Source: an uncultured Microbacteriaceae bacterium (GTDB lineage: Bacteria > Actinomycetota > Actinomycetes > Actinomycetales > Microbacteriaceae). From it: 64,000 nucleotides of DNA. This document shows, piece by piece, positions 26,901 through 35,432 of the stretch. Location: positions 248,001 to 312,000 of the forward strand of contig CANKXX010000006.1 of the NCBI GenBank assembly GCA_947487835.1, given 5' to 3'. Made by a program: the position numbers and the translations under genes. The notes below the pieces were generated by a model that ran no database searches, had not been told where the DNA came from, and was given only the letters and a program-made list of their open reading frames with translations. Position 1 is the first letter of the stretch; each line of letters starts with the position of its first letter.

Positions 26901-27795
26901 CGACGAGGTCGCGGTCTATCCGCGTGGCCTGAGCGCGGCCGAGGTCGCCGAGCACCACACGCTCGGCAACGGGACGGCGCCGGCCGACAGCCAGGCGCCC
27001 AGCGTGCCCGGCTCCCCGTCCGCCTCCGTCGACGGCAGCACCGCGACGGTGCGCTGGACCGCATCGACCGACAACGTCGGCGTGAGCGCGTATCGCGTGT
27101 ACCGGGGCACGAGCGCTGACTTCGCGGTCGGCGCGGCGAGCCTCGTCGGCACGGTCAGCGGCACCACCTACACCGGCGCCGGTCTCGCACCCGGCACCTA
27201 CTACTACCGGGTGGTGGCCGTGGACGCCGCGGGCAACGCGAGCGCCGCCTCCGCGGCGGTCTCCGCCACCGTCAGCGGCGGGACCACGACTCCCGTGGTC
27301 GTCACCGGTGGCCTGACCGCGGATGCCCTGGTCGCCGAGAACAACGCCGCGAAGGCGTACGGCACGGTGAACTACCTCGTGTCGCGCGGCGGCACGGGTG
27401 CGGCGAACATCAGCTACCTGTCGTTCGACGTCCCTGCCGCTCCGGCGGGCAGGACGCTGACCGGGGCGACGCTCCGCATCAGGACCTCGACGGACTCCGC
27501 GGCAGGATCGGCCGACAGCTTCGCCCTGCGGCTCGTGTCCGACCCGTGGAACGAGTCGACCGTGACCTGGACGACCCGACCCACCGCGCTGGGCGCGACC
27601 GTGGGAACGTTGACCGGCGCCCGGTCCATCAACACGTCCTACGACGTGACGCTCGACGCGGCGGCGCTGGCTGCGCTGGCCGGATCGAGGGTCTCCGTCG
27701 CGGTCACCGGGAGCGGGAGCGACAACCTGCGCTTCTGGTCGCGGGAGGCGGCGACGACCAACCGGCCCGTGCTCACCTTCACGTACACCTCGTAA
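23989..27795 (+). CDS. Giant secreted multidomain LamG protein 2
   Basis: A 1268-residue paralogue of the preceding protein with the same order: signal peptide (MRKTAALLTAIAVAAG), beta-propeller, FN3, two LamG domains, FN3, DNRLRE/CBM96-type domain. It has one FN3 domain between the second LamG and the C-terminal domain instead of two, which explains the length difference of 100 residues. The two proteins agree at most positions along their whole length. The ATG at 23989 has GAGGG about ten bases upstream. Shared upstream sequence (gtgagtaaccttcga and the cacccgaggga leader) shows that the duplication included the promoter region. The role is probably glycan binding or adhesion. Confidence 0.85.
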   Translation: MRKTAALLTAIAVAAGISVASPALSPASALSPGVQFSAENLPTWQTDGVVYALATAANGRVVVGGTFNQLRPPTGGTGTAVNRSALAVLNAETGAPESCALNVAYSAGTPTVRSLVASPDGNTVYVGGNFTSINGVNVTRVAAINPVTCTVTPFRGPSVSATVYAMALSGSRLYLAGAFVSVGGQPRQKFAAVSTTSNSTVLPWTAQAGLIDRATTVTADGRALTVSPDGSRVVVGGEFDTINGQDSHSIAVVDAATGANVRNYPAPFIHRNSVTKSLYSDGTRFYGGNEGTGGGVFDGRFAINWSTLEQEWRDNCLGATQAVLEHNGTLYAASHAHDCTSIGAFQDGKRNYFTAQNAAAPANLLQWFPRGNDGIGEGIGPRALTIAAGRTTGKEYLWSGGEFTQINGANQQGLTRWGPDDTGNPPATGATAEALTNGAIQVRFRTVIDTDDSNLTYRVFRNGSTTPIYTTTATSFWWTRPQVTFVDTNVTPGTAYSYRVQVTDGRNTSALSGSSTATARATGSAYASRVIADGARIFWRYDETSGEWVQDKSAGATTTTANNGLYKFGAVGGAAGAIRGDTSTAATFDGVDDFVWEDQLKQAPTTYTMETWIKTDTTAGGKIIGFGTGRPRTDNLQASPSRTFDRHVYMENSGRLTFGVYTGSMTTVRSALPYNDNQWHHVVATQGPAGMRLYVDGLAVGSNSVTTAQNYAGVWHVGGDNLNSWPNRPTSNYFRGQIDETAVYNAPLSARQVLEHYDLGGASNVNAAPTDAYGASVYGDQPDLYWRLNEATGVANDWSYLGRNDGTVGSAATRAVGGKVSAGSAIRTTGSTDSLVVSPQSGSPDAFTTEAWVKTTTTTGGKILGFEAVPTGTGGSYDKQVYMTNSGRLIFGVYDGAAQTVISPNPYNDGQWHHVVASQDSSGMKLYVDGALLGTNPATRNQVFSGHWRVGGGSTTSWPSSPSTPFFSGDIDEVAVYPRGLSAAEVAEHHTLGNGTAPADSQAPSVPGSPSASVDGSTATVRWTASTDNVGVSAYRVYRGTSADFAVGAASLVGTVSGTTYTGAGLAPGTYYYRVVAVDAAGNASAASAAVSATVSGGTTTPVVVTGGLTADALVAENNAAKAYGTVNYLVSRGGTGAANISYLSFDVPAAPAGRTLTGATLRIRTSTDSAAGSADSFALRLVSDPWNESTVTWTTRPTALGATVGTLTGARSINTSYDVTLDAAALAALAGSRVSVAVTGSGSDNLRFWSREAATTNRPVLTFTYTS
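26527..26730 (+). repeat. 204-bp tract identical to 22163-22366
   Basis: This is the partner of the identical segment in LamG gene 1. Sequence immediately before (gacgcg against acggcc) and after (gtcgtggcg against atcgtcgcc) diverges at once. Confidence 0.9.
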
Positions 27796-27822
27796 TCCGC
27801 AGCTGCGGCCCTGACACCCGCT

Positions 27823-27846
27823 GACCCGTCCCTCCCGGGACGGGTC
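27823..27846 (+). terminator. Terminator hairpin after LamG gene 2
   Basis: A perfect 10-bp stem GACCCGTCCC/GGGACGGGTC with a TCCC loop lies 28 bases after the stop codon. Confidence 0.8.
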
Positions 27847-28037
27847 GGTGGGTGTCCGTCGTGGGAGCCGGGCGGCAGATCCGCCATGCGGGCCGATCGA
27901 TTCGCTCGCATATTTCCTTTCCGGCCCCGCAGGGGAGAGAATCGAGGAAGGGACCGCTCCATCGGCGATTTCACCATGCCACCGCGGCCCGTTCTCCCTC
28001 AGATCATCGATGATTTCCCTCACGTTTGGAGCGCACC

Positions 28038-29516
28038 ATGGGGTCCGTGCACTCGTCGGGCAGCGGCCGGACGGCTGAACTGGGCCGTCGGGGCTTCCTC
28101 CTCGGTGGCGCCTCGCTGCTGCTCCTGACCGGTTGCCGGACGGGGCAGGGGGCAACGGTGGCAGAGCCGTCCGCCCTGGGGGTCTCGGGCGCCGTGCACA
28201 CCGTCGACGACCTCCTGTCGACCAGCCCGTTCTACGTCGCGCACCGCGGCTCGGGCGACAACTGGGCCGAGCACACGATGGACGCCTACTCGAACGCGAT
28301 CGCCCTCGGCGTCAAGGCCATCGAGGTGTCGGTGAACGTGACCAGGGACGGCGTGATGGTCTGCCATCACGACCAGACCACGAGGAGGCTCGGCACGAGC
28401 GAGGTCGAGATCGCCGCGACCGACTGGTCGGAGCTGTCGAAGATCGAGATCGATGCGCGGGGCTGGATCGGGCCTGCCTACCTGCCGCAGCCGATCGCCC
28501 GCCTGACCGACGTGCTCGACGCGTACGCCGGCACGCACGTGATCTTCATCGAGGACAAGCAGGCGGAGAACACCAAGGCCCTGCTCGACCTCCTCGACAC
28601 GTACGAGGACTCCACCGCGCACTTCGTCTGGAAGCAGTGGGCGGGCGCGAAGCAGTACAAGGAGGCGAGCCGCCGCGGATACCGCGTCTGGGGCTACTTC
28701 TCCCGCGACATCATCGGCCGGATCGACGAGTTCGTGGACCGCTTCGACTACCTCGGCGTGCCGGTCGAGGCGACCGACGACGAGGTGACCCGCCTGGTGA
28801 GCACGGGCAAGCCCGTCATCGCCTGGGAGGTCCACCGCCGGGCGAGCCGAGACCGCATGCTGGCGCTGGGCGTGCGCGGGATGATGTGCTCCAACTTGCC
28901 CTACGTGATGTCGGCGACCTCGCGGGCCCGCACGGACGCGTTCGCGGACGGCCTGCGGATGGCCGGGGATCTGCCCTGGACGACGAGCAAGGGCGCCGCG
29001 TACCAGCCGAAGTTCGACGTGCTCACCTCGTCCCTGAGCATCGGCGCGACGGGTCTGCAGAGCTACCTGATGGGCTCCCTGTGCCCGGTCGACGCGACCA
29101 GCTACACCATCGCGTTCGAGCTGCAGTGGCCGGGGGAGCTGCCGGAGGGGTTCCAGCACGTCGGCATCGCGTTCGGCCAGCCGGATGACCGGCCGTATCG
29201 GGTGCGGGTGGAGAGCGACGTCCCGGGGTACCACGTGATCATGCGGGCGAACGGGATGCTCGAGCTGTTCAGCAGGCCGGCGGGCGTGCTCGACGGCATC
29301 ATGGTCGGCTCGGTGCGCACGTCACCCGCGCAGTCCGGCGAGTGGATGCAGTTCACCGTCGAGGTGTCCCCGGAGCGCATCCGGGTGTCCCGCCTGGGAC
29401 TCAGCAAGTGGCAGTTCGAGGTGCCGGACACGACGTACCGCGGCGGCTACTTCTCCCTGTGCAAGAACTACCGCAAGGGGCCGCCCATCCGGTTCCGCGC
29501 GGTCTCCGTCGCCTGA
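28038..29516 (+). CDS. Tat/lipobox glycerophosphodiester phosphodiesterase-like lipoprotein
   Basis: A 492-residue exported lipoprotein. The N-terminus has a twin-arginine motif (GRRGFLLGG, residues 16-24) running into a lipobox LTGC (Cys33). The GDPD-like TIM barrel begins with AHRGSGDNW and AEHTMDAYSNA, then KAIEVSVNVTRDGVMVCHHD and FIEDK. Active GDPDs have IExD at the metal site; here it is IEVS, so one metal-binding Asp is Ser, which may alter activity. A C-terminal beta-sandwich of about 170 residues (from about 330) follows. GDPDs cleave glycerophosphodiesters to glycerol-3-phosphate, so the enzyme may remodel a phosphoglycerol-bearing surface polymer. ATG at 28038 has GGAG six bases upstream; TTG at 28026 is an alternative. 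Confidence 0.8.
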   Translation: MGSVHSSGSGRTAELGRRGFLLGGASLLLLTGCRTGQGATVAEPSALGVSGAVHTVDDLLSTSPFYVAHRGSGDNWAEHTMDAYSNAIALGVKAIEVSVNVTRDGVMVCHHDQTTRRLGTSEVEIAATDWSELSKIEIDARGWIGPAYLPQPIARLTDVLDAYAGTHVIFIEDKQAENTKALLDLLDTYEDSTAHFVWKQWAGAKQYKEASRRGYRVWGYFSRDIIGRIDEFVDRFDYLGVPVEATDDEVTRLVSTGKPVIAWEVHRRASRDRMLALGVRGMMCSNLPYVMSATSRARTDAFADGLRMAGDLPWTTSKGAAYQPKFDVLTSSLSIGATGLQSYLMGSLCPVDATSYTIAFELQWPGELPEGFQHVGIAFGQPDDRPYRVRVESDVPGYHVIMRANGMLELFSRPAGVLDGIMVGSVRTSPAQSGEWMQFTVEVSPERIRVSRLGLSKWQFEVPDTTYRGGYFSLCKNYRKGPPIRFRAVSVA

Positions 29517-29594
29517 GCGCGCCGGGAAGCGCCTGAGAGCGCCCGGGAAGTCCCGAGGGGTGCGGGAGCGCGGAGGGTACGGCGGGGCGCCCGG

Positions 29595-29611
29595 CAGCCG
29601 CTCGGCGGCTG
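29595..29611. terminator. Small hairpin between convergent GDPD and GT genes
   Basis: A perfect 7-bp stem CAGCCGC/GCGGCTG with a 3-nt loop lies in the 172-bp gap between two convergent genes, where it could terminate either transcript. Confidence 0.45.
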
Positions 29612-29688
29612 TCTGAGCGCGCGGGAGGGCGGGGACGGCATCGCGGCGCCCGATAGGGCCCCACGCGCTCAGGAGCGGGACAGAGGGC

Positions 29689-30957
29689 CTAGGACGAGGC
29701 TCGCCGTGCGGTCGCCCGTGCGGCGACGTCGGTGAGGATGCGCGTGAACGCCGCGATGGCGGAGCTCTCCGACAGGTTCTCGCCGCGGAAGACCCGGCCC
29801 GCCCGGCCGTAGGAGGCGGCGGACTCCGGATCGGCCGCCAGGGTCTCGGCCGCCGCGAGCAGGGCGGCGGGATCCGCCGCGTCGACGCGCGGGCCCGCGC
29901 CGGACCGGATCAGCTCCTCGGCGGTGACGCTGAGCGCGTCCGTGGCCGCGATCACCGGCAGACCGGTGGCGAAGTACGACGTGAGCTTGCTCGGGACCGA
30001 CATCTCGGTGAGCCCGGGCCGCTCGTTGACGAGCAGCACATCGGCGGCGTGGAGCGCAGCAGTGAACTCGCCCTCGGGCAGCGGGTCGAGGAAGTCGAGC
30101 GCGGAGTTGCCGCCGAGCGCCTCGAGCGCGGCCCGGCGGTTGCCGTCGCCGAGCAGCACGAAACGCACCCGGGATCCCCGGTCGGCAGCCAGCTGGGACG
30201 CCTGCACGACGTTCTCCAGGCCCTGCTTGGCGCCCATGTTGCCCGCGTGCAGGACGATGACGTCGTCCGGACCCCAGCCGAGCCGCTCGCGCGTGCCCGA
30301 GCGGGAGAAGGACGGCGCCTCGTCGACGTGGCTCCAGTTGCGCACGACCGCGACGCGATCCGCCTCGATGCCGAGGTCCTCGACGAGGTAGCGCTTGAAG
30401 CGGTCGTGGATCACCACCACCCGGTTGGCCGAGCGCAGGATGGACCGCTCGACCCAGGAGAGCAGCCGGCCGGCCAGCCGGCCGCCCGTTCCGCTCTCGG
30501 CGACGCCGAGCGTGTAGATGTCCTGCACCCACACCGCGTACGGCACGCCGGTGAGGCGGGCCCGCAGGCCGGCCAGACCGGTCGAGAACAGCGCGGGGGA
30601 CACCAGGAGGAGGACGTCGGGTCCGCCCCAGCGTGCCGTGGCCGCGCGCAGGCCGAAGCCGAGCTCGAGCACGAGCCGGTCGAGCAGCCGCGGCGCCGGC
30701 GGCACGTAGTGCCGCAGGCGCGTCACGGGGACGCCGCCGATCGTCTCGCGCATGGTGCGGCCGCTGTAGCCGTCGTGGATGCGCCACTGCGGGTAGTGCG
30801 GGAAGCCGGCCACGACGCGGACCGGGACACCGTCCCGAGCGAGCCCCTCAGCGAGGCCCGTCGTGTACGGCGCGATGCCCGTCGGCTCGGGTACGTAGTT
30901 GAGACCGACGATCAGCACCCGCCCGATCGCACCGGGGTCAGCGACCCCGGTAGTCAT
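29689..30957 (-). CDS. WcaI-like family 4 glycosyltransferase
   Basis: A 422-residue GT-B glycosyltransferase related to WcaI, the colanic-acid fucosyltransferase-type enzyme. It begins with [20 protein letters not shown] and has [10 protein letters not shown], characteristic of that group; the C-terminal domain carries [17 protein letters not shown] and [19 protein letters not shown]. Downstream of gmd and fcl it is the natural candidate to transfer L-fucose from GDP-L-fucose (inference). The ATG at 30957 overlaps the fcl 3' end by 20 bases; an ATG at 30987 would overlap by 50. It is the last gene of the - strand EPS operon. Confidence 0.85.
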   Translation of the reverse strand: MTTGVADPGAIGRVLIVGLNYVPEPTGIAPYTTGLAEGLARDGVPVRVVAGFPHYPQWRIHDGYSGRTMRETIGGVPVTRLRHYVPPAPRLLDRLVLELGFGLRAATARWGGPDVLLLVSPALFSTGLAGLRARLTGVPYAVWVQDIYTLGVAESGTGGRLAGRLLSWVERSILRSANRVVVIHDRFKRYLVEDLGIEADRVAVVRNWSHVDEAPSFSRSGTRERLGWGPDDVIVLHAGNMGAKQGLENVVQASQLAADRGSRVRFVLLGDGNRRAALEALGGNSALDFLDPLPEGEFTAALHAADVLLVNERPGLTEMSVPSKLTSYFATGLPVIAATDALSVTAEELIRSGAGPRVDAADPAALLAAAETLAADPESAASYGRAGRVFRGENLSESSAIAAFTRILTDVAARATARRASS

Positions 30958-31918
30958 CCTGGTGGGCGAGGAACCAGTTGAATGCATCCTCGAGGCCCTC
31001 TTTCAATCCGACGCTCGACTGCCAGCCGAGGTCGCGCAGTCGCGACACGTCGAGGAGCTTCCGGGGCGTTCCATCTGGCTTGCTCGCGTCGAACGTGACC
31101 CGACCGGTGAACCCGGTGACGGCGGCGACCGTCTCGGCGAGCTCGCGAATCGTGCAGTCCTGCCCTGTCCCGACGTTGATGTGGGAGAGCATCGGCTCAG
31201 TGTATTGGGCGTACACCTCGTGCTCCAACTCCATCACGTGCACGCTGGCCGCGGCCATGTCGTCCACGTGCAGGAACTCGCGCATCGGCGTGCCCGTGCC
31301 CCAGACGACGACCTCGTCGACGCCCTCCTGGGCCGCCTCGTGGAAGCGGCGGATCAGGGCGGGCACGACGTGCGACTTCGTGGGGTGGTAGTTGTCCCCC
31401 GGACCGTACAGGTTCGTGGGCATGACGCTGCGGTAGTCGCGGCCGTACTGCCGGTTGAAGCTCTCGCACAGCTTGATGCCGGCGATCTTCGCGAGCGCGT
31501 ACGGCTCGTTGGTCGGCTCGAGCGGTCCGGTCAGCAGGCTGTCCTCCCGCATCGGCTGGGCGGCGTCCTTCGGGTAGATGCAGGACGACCCGAGGAACAG
31601 GATGCGCTCGACCCCGGCCTCGTGCGCGGCGCTGATGAGATTGCTCTCGATCACGAGGTTCTCGTGGATGAACTCGGCCGGCTGGGTGTTGTTCGCCTGG
31701 ATCCCGCCGACCTTCGCGGCGGCAAGGTACATCTGGTCGACCGGCGTGGTGCGGAAGAACTCGCGGACGGCGTGCTGGTCGGTGAGGTCGAGCTCGTCCC
31801 GCGTCCGCGTGACGATGTTGGTGTAGCCGAGGGCGGTGAGGCGGCGGACGATCGCCGACCCCACCATCCCTCGGTGGCCGGCGACGTAGACCGCGTCGGC
31901 CGTGGAACGGGTGCTCAA
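30938..31918 (-). CDS. fcl: GDP-L-fucose synthase
   Basis: A 326-residue extended SDR that epimerises and reduces GDP-4-keto-6-deoxy-mannose to GDP-L-fucose with NADPH. The Rossmann motif GHRGMVGSA, the conserved [14 protein letters not shown] and YALAK (catalytic Tyr and Lys) and the family signature [16 protein letters not shown] are present. The start is TTG at 31918, overlapping the upstream gmd stop (TTGA), which indicates translational coupling. Gmd and Fcl act consecutively. Confidence 0.95.
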   Translation of the reverse strand: MSTRSTADAVYVAGHRGMVGSAIVRRLTALGYTNIVTRTRDELDLTDQHAVREFFRTTPVDQMYLAAAKVGGIQANNTQPAEFIHENLVIESNLISAAHEAGVERILFLGSSCIYPKDAAQPMREDSLLTGPLEPTNEPYALAKIAGIKLCESFNRQYGRDYRSVMPTNLYGPGDNYHPTKSHVVPALIRRFHEAAQEGVDEVVVWGTGTPMREFLHVDDMAAASVHVMELEHEVYAQYTEPMLSHINVGTGQDCTIRELAETVAAVTGFTGRVTFDASKPDGTPRKLLDVSRLRDLGWQSSVGLKEGLEDAFNWFLAHQDDYRGR

Positions 31919-33036
31919 CTTGCCAGCGCCACCGCGGTCGGGTACCCGTTCTTACGCAGGAACGCGATGCGGCGGGCGTCCTCGAGGTCGGACGCCACCA
32001 TGTCGGCGCACATCTCGCGCACGCCGATCTCGGGGGCCCAGCCCAGCTGGCGCTGAGCCTTGGTCGAGTCGCCGAGCAGCGTGTCGACCTCGGCGGGGCG
32101 GAAGTAGCGCGGGTCGATGCGCACGATCACGTCGCCGGGGGAGACGCCGGGGGCGTTGTCGCCCTCGACGGACTCGACGATGCCGACCTCGTCCACGTCC
32201 TTGCCCTCGAAGCGCAGCGTGATGCCGAGCTCCTTGGCGGACCACTCGATGAACTGGCGCACGGAGTACTGCACGCCCGTGGCGATCACGAAGTCCTCGG
32301 GGAAGTCCTGCTGGAGCATCATCCACTGGAGGCGCACGTAGTCCTTGGCGTGGCCCCAGTCGCGCAGCGAGTTGATGTTTCCCATGTGCAGCGCGGGCTG
32401 GAGGCCCTGCGCGACGCCGGCGAGACCACGGGTGATCTTGCGGGTCACGAAGGTCTCACCGCGGCGCGGGGACTCGTGGTTGAACAGGATGCCGTTGCAG
32501 GCGTACATGCCGTACGCCTCGCGGTAGTTGATCGTCGTCCAGTAGGCGAAGAGCTTGGCGACCGCGTAGGGGGAGCGGGGGTGGAACGGCGTCGTCTCCT
32601 TCTGCGGGATCTCCTGCACGAGGCCGTACAGCTCCGAGGTGGAGGCCTGGTAGAACCGCACGCGGTCCGTCATCTTCAGCAGGCGGACCGCCTCGAGCAG
32701 ACGCAGCGTTCCGAGGCCGTCGACATCGGCGGTGTACTCGGGGCTCTCGAAGCTCACGGCGACGTGGGACTGCGCACCGAGGTTGTAGATCTCGTCGGGC
32801 TGGACGTCCTGGATGATGCGAGTGAGGTTCGAGCCGTCGGTCAGGTCGCCGTAGTGGAGGTGGAAGCGGGCGTTCTCCTCGTGCGGGTCCTGGTAGAGGT
32901 GGTCGATGCGGTCGGTGTTGAGGGACGACGAGCGACGCTTGATGCCGTGGACCTCGTAGCCCTTCTCGAGAAGGAGCTCCGCGAGGTACGAGCCGTCCTG
33001 GCCCGTCACGCCCGTGATGAGTGCGCTTTTCGTCAC
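31915..33036 (-). CDS. gmd: GDP-mannose 4,6-dehydratase
   Basis: A 373-residue extended SDR that converts GDP-D-mannose to GDP-4-keto-6-deoxy-D-mannose, the first step to GDP-L-fucose. It has [15 protein letters not shown], the [14 protein letters not shown] segment specific to Gmd, STSELYG and YAVAK. The start is GTG at 33036, overlapping the TagD-like gene's stop as GTGA. No GDP-mannose synthesis gene (ManC, ManB) is in the window, so that precursor must come from elsewhere in the genome. Confidence 0.96.
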   Translation of the reverse strand: MTKSALITGVTGQDGSYLAELLLEKGYEVHGIKRRSSSLNTDRIDHLYQDPHEENARFHLHYGDLTDGSNLTRIIQDVQPDEIYNLGAQSHVAVSFESPEYTADVDGLGTLRLLEAVRLLKMTDRVRFYQASTSELYGLVQEIPQKETTPFHPRSPYAVAKLFAYWTTINYREAYGMYACNGILFNHESPRRGETFVTRKITRGLAGVAQGLQPALHMGNINSLRDWGHAKDYVRLQWMMLQQDFPEDFVIATGVQYSVRQFIEWSAKELGITLRFEGKDVDEVGIVESVEGDNAPGVSPGDVIVRIDPRYFRPAEVDTLLGDSTKAQRQLGWAPEIGVREMCADMVASDLEDARRIAFLRKNGYPTAVALAS

Positions 33037-33482
33037 AATGTCTGCTTTCTGTTGGAAGGTGCTTCAAGTAGTTCCAGCGCGCGCCGGAGGGCGGTGCTCG
33101 AGGTGGAAACGGTGTAGGGGAAATAGACGACGTCGACGCCGACCTTGGCGAACTCGTGCTCCAACCGGCGGCCCTTCTCGGTGCCCTTCCAGTCGTCGCC
33201 CTTGAAGAAGACGTCGAACTGCAGCGTCTTCCAGGTCTCGAGCTTGTCGGGCACGACTTCGGCCACCGCCTCGTCGACGTAGCTGATGTGGCTGACGATC
33301 TCGAGACGCTCGGCGAGCGGGACCACCGGGGTGATGCCCTTCGTCAGCCTCAGCATCTCGTCGGAGACGACGCCGGCGATGAGGTAGTCGCACTGGCTCT
33401 TCGCGTGCTTCAGGATGTTCAGGTGGCCGACATGGAACAGGTCGAACGCCCCTGCGGCATATCCAATGCGCTTCTCGGTCAT
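33033..33482 (-). CDS. TagD-like glycerol-3-phosphate cytidylyltransferase
   Basis: A 149-residue nucleotidyltransferase. The signature [14 protein letters not shown] (HxGH), [26 protein letters not shown] and the C-terminal [10 protein letters not shown] match the TagD group, which makes CDP-glycerol from CTP and glycerol-3-phosphate. Other small cytidylyl- and adenylyltransferases share the HxGH fold, so the alcohol phosphate is not certain. The ATG at 33482 shares a base with the upstream sugar-transferase stop. Its position between the priming transferase and gmd ties it to EPS synthesis and to the CDP-alcohol phosphotransferase at 15911-16699. Confidence 0.83.
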   Translation of the reverse strand: MTEKRIGYAAGAFDLFHVGHLNILKHAKSQCDYLIAGVVSDEMLRLTKGITPVVPLAERLEIVSHISYVDEAVAEVVPDKLETWKTLQFDVFFKGDDWKGTEKGRRLEHEFAKVGVDVVYFPYTVSTSSTALRRALELLEAPSNRKQTL

Positions 33483-35005
33483 CAATAGGCACCTTCCGGT
33501 CTGGTGAGTACGCGGAACGTGCGCCACATGATGACGAGGTCACCCGTGATCGACCAGTTCTCGACGTAGTAGAGGTCGAGACGCACGCTCTCCTCCCAGC
33601 TGAGATTCGAGCGTCCGTTCACCTGCCACATGCCGGTGAGGCCGGGCTTGATGAACAGGCGTCGCTTGACGTGGCCCTCGTAGCCCTCGACCTCGCGGGG
33701 AAGCGGGGGACGGGGTCCGACGAGGCTCATGTCGCCGACGAGGATGTTCCACAGCTGCGGAAGCTCGTCGAGGGAGTACTTGCGGAGCACCTGGCCCACG
33801 CGGGTCACGCGCGGGTCGTGCTTGATCTTGAACAGCAGCCCGGCGCCCTCGTTGCGGTCGAGGAGGCCGGCGAGGTCGTCCTCCGCCGTCTCGACCATGG
33901 AGCGGAACTTGAGCATGTGGAACGTCTGCCCGTTACGGCCGACGCGCTCCTGGCGGAAGATGACCGGCCCGGGGCTGTCAGCCTTGACCAGGGCGGCGAT
34001 CACGGCCATGACGGGCAGCAGGAAGAGCAGCGCGAGGCCGGACACGGTGACGTCGAGCGCACGCTTCATGATGTGCTTCGCGCCCTCGTACTGCGGCAGC
34101 TCGACGTGCATGAGGGGCAGGCCCTCGACGGGGCGGAAGTGGATGCGGGGGCCGGCGATGTTGGTGAGGCCGGACGCGAGCACCAGCTCGGCGCCGGTTC
34201 CCTCGAGGTCCCAGCCGAGGTCGCGGATGTAGGTCTCCGGGGCGGAGGCCGGCTTGCCGGCGACGATCACGGCGTCGGCTCCCACCAGTGCGGTGGCCCG
34301 GGCGACGTGCAGCACGTCGGCGACCACGGGGACGGTCCGGTTGCCGACCCGGACGGGTCCGCGCTCGTTGCCGTCGATGGCGGTGCCGACCACGTTGTAC
34401 GCGGCGCCCCACTTGCGCTCGATCTGGCCGACGACGTACTCGACCTCCTTGCGACCGCCGACGACGATCACCCGGGAGAGGTAGTTGCCGAACTCGCGCT
34501 GCTTGGTGAGCCACTGCCGCCAGAGCCACCGGCTCCCGGTCAGGCCGACGAGTCCCACCGGCAGGGCGACCACGAAGAAGCCCCGGGCGATGTCGATCTT
34601 GAGGATGAGGAACAGCACGGCGAGGAGGCCGAACGCGAGGATGCTTGCGTGGACGACCCGCTTGTACTCGCTGAGGCCGACGCCGACGACCCGGGCGTCC
34701 CTCGTGTGGTACGCCGCGAGCGACGCCACCCAGGTGAGGACGATGAGCGCGGAGAGCAGCCAGTAGTCGGCCGTGATGGCGATGTCCTCGCCGAGCCCGA
34801 AGCGGGCGAAGTACGACGCGCCGACGGTGACGACGATGATGACGAAGTCCGTGACGACGAGCTTGGCGCGGTAGCGCCTGGCCCAGGCGGTGCCGGGGGC
34901 GACCGCGGGGGCTCCGACGGCGCGCGCTGCGCGGCCGACAGGCCGGACGCCGAGCCCGAGAGAGAGGGCGGCGGGGGCGACCAGCTTGGACTTGGCCTCA
35001 GTCAT
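33482..35005 (-). CDS. Undecaprenyl-phosphate sugar phosphotransferase (EPS priming enzyme)
   Basis: A 507-residue polyprenyl-phosphate glycosyl-1-phosphate transferase of the WbaP/exopolysaccharide type. Four to five N-terminal membrane helices (about residues 45-160), a Rossmann-like middle domain (VIVVGGRKEVEYVVGQIE) and a C-terminal catalytic domain (about 310-507) with KRALDVTVSG, FRQERVGRNG, KFRSM, LDELPQLWNIL and SLVGPRPPLP. It puts the first sugar phosphate on undecaprenyl phosphate, starting repeat-unit assembly. It is the first gene of the five-gene - strand operon, with the promoter somewhere in 35006-35432. Confidence 0.92.
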   Translation of the reverse strand: MTEAKSKLVAPAALSLGLGVRPVGRAARAVGAPAVAPGTAWARRYRAKLVVTDFVIIVVTVGASYFARFGLGEDIAITADYWLLSALIVLTWVASLAAYHTRDARVVGVGLSEYKRVVHASILAFGLLAVLFLILKIDIARGFFVVALPVGLVGLTGSRWLWRQWLTKQREFGNYLSRVIVVGGRKEVEYVVGQIERKWGAAYNVVGTAIDGNERGPVRVGNRTVPVVADVLHVARATALVGADAVIVAGKPASAPETYIRDLGWDLEGTGAELVLASGLTNIAGPRIHFRPVEGLPLMHVELPQYEGAKHIMKRALDVTVSGLALLFLLPVMAVIAALVKADSPGPVIFRQERVGRNGQTFHMLKFRSMVETAEDDLAGLLDRNEGAGLLFKIKHDPRVTRVGQVLRKYSLDELPQLWNILVGDMSLVGPRPPLPREVEGYEGHVKRRLFIKPGLTGMWQVNGRSNLSWEESVRLDLYYVENWSITGDLVIMWRTFRVLTRPEGAY

Positions 35006-35432
35006 CGCGGCTGTCGCTCGCGGAGGTGACCGGGCTCGATAAGAAGGAGGAGGTGCGTCGTCGATCGGTGGATCGACACGACGCCGGGTGGGCGTTCATC
35101 GGGATGCCTGCATTTCGGGGGGTACAGGTGCTGGACAGGGATGCGTCGCGTTGGGTGCGTCGACGCCGGGTGAACGGTTCACGCGCTTGGGGGACGTGGA
35201 ACCGGGTGTAGCGGGATGTTCAGATTTGCGCAACCTCGGGATGCAGAAGTTCGTGAGGACACAAGGTGAATCATCCGCACCTTTGGGTTCTCTGACCTTA
35301 TCGGTGCACACCCCACCGGAGTTACCCCATTTTGGGGGGCGGTTGCCCGATGGGGGCGCGGAGGTGGGGCGCGGCTGTTTACACTATGCGCTGCCTGTCC
35401 GGGGCGGGAAATCGGCCCGGTAGATTTGCCTG
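35006..35432. promoter_or_regulatory. Divergent promoter region between EPS operon and MarR gene
   Basis: The 427-bp region holds no convincing gene. It carries the palindrome CCCCATTTTGGGG at 35325-35337 (both 5-bp arms perfect). A -10-like TACACTAT at 35380-35387 lies upstream of the MarR gene. The leader of the minus-strand EPS operon could be over 200 nt long. A small open frame at 35026-35211 has no support. Confidence 0.4.

Noticed and set aside
19676-28155. Very long minus-strand open frames (over 1100 codons) opposite the LamG genes
   Set aside because: Codon-bias artefacts of the GC-rich + strand genes; the products are Arg/Gly/Ala-rich with no recognisable domains or signals.
35026-35211. 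Small frame in the divergent EPS/MarR promoter region
   Set aside because: No ribosome-binding site, Arg-rich random-looking product, and it lies where the promoters of the flanking genes are expected.
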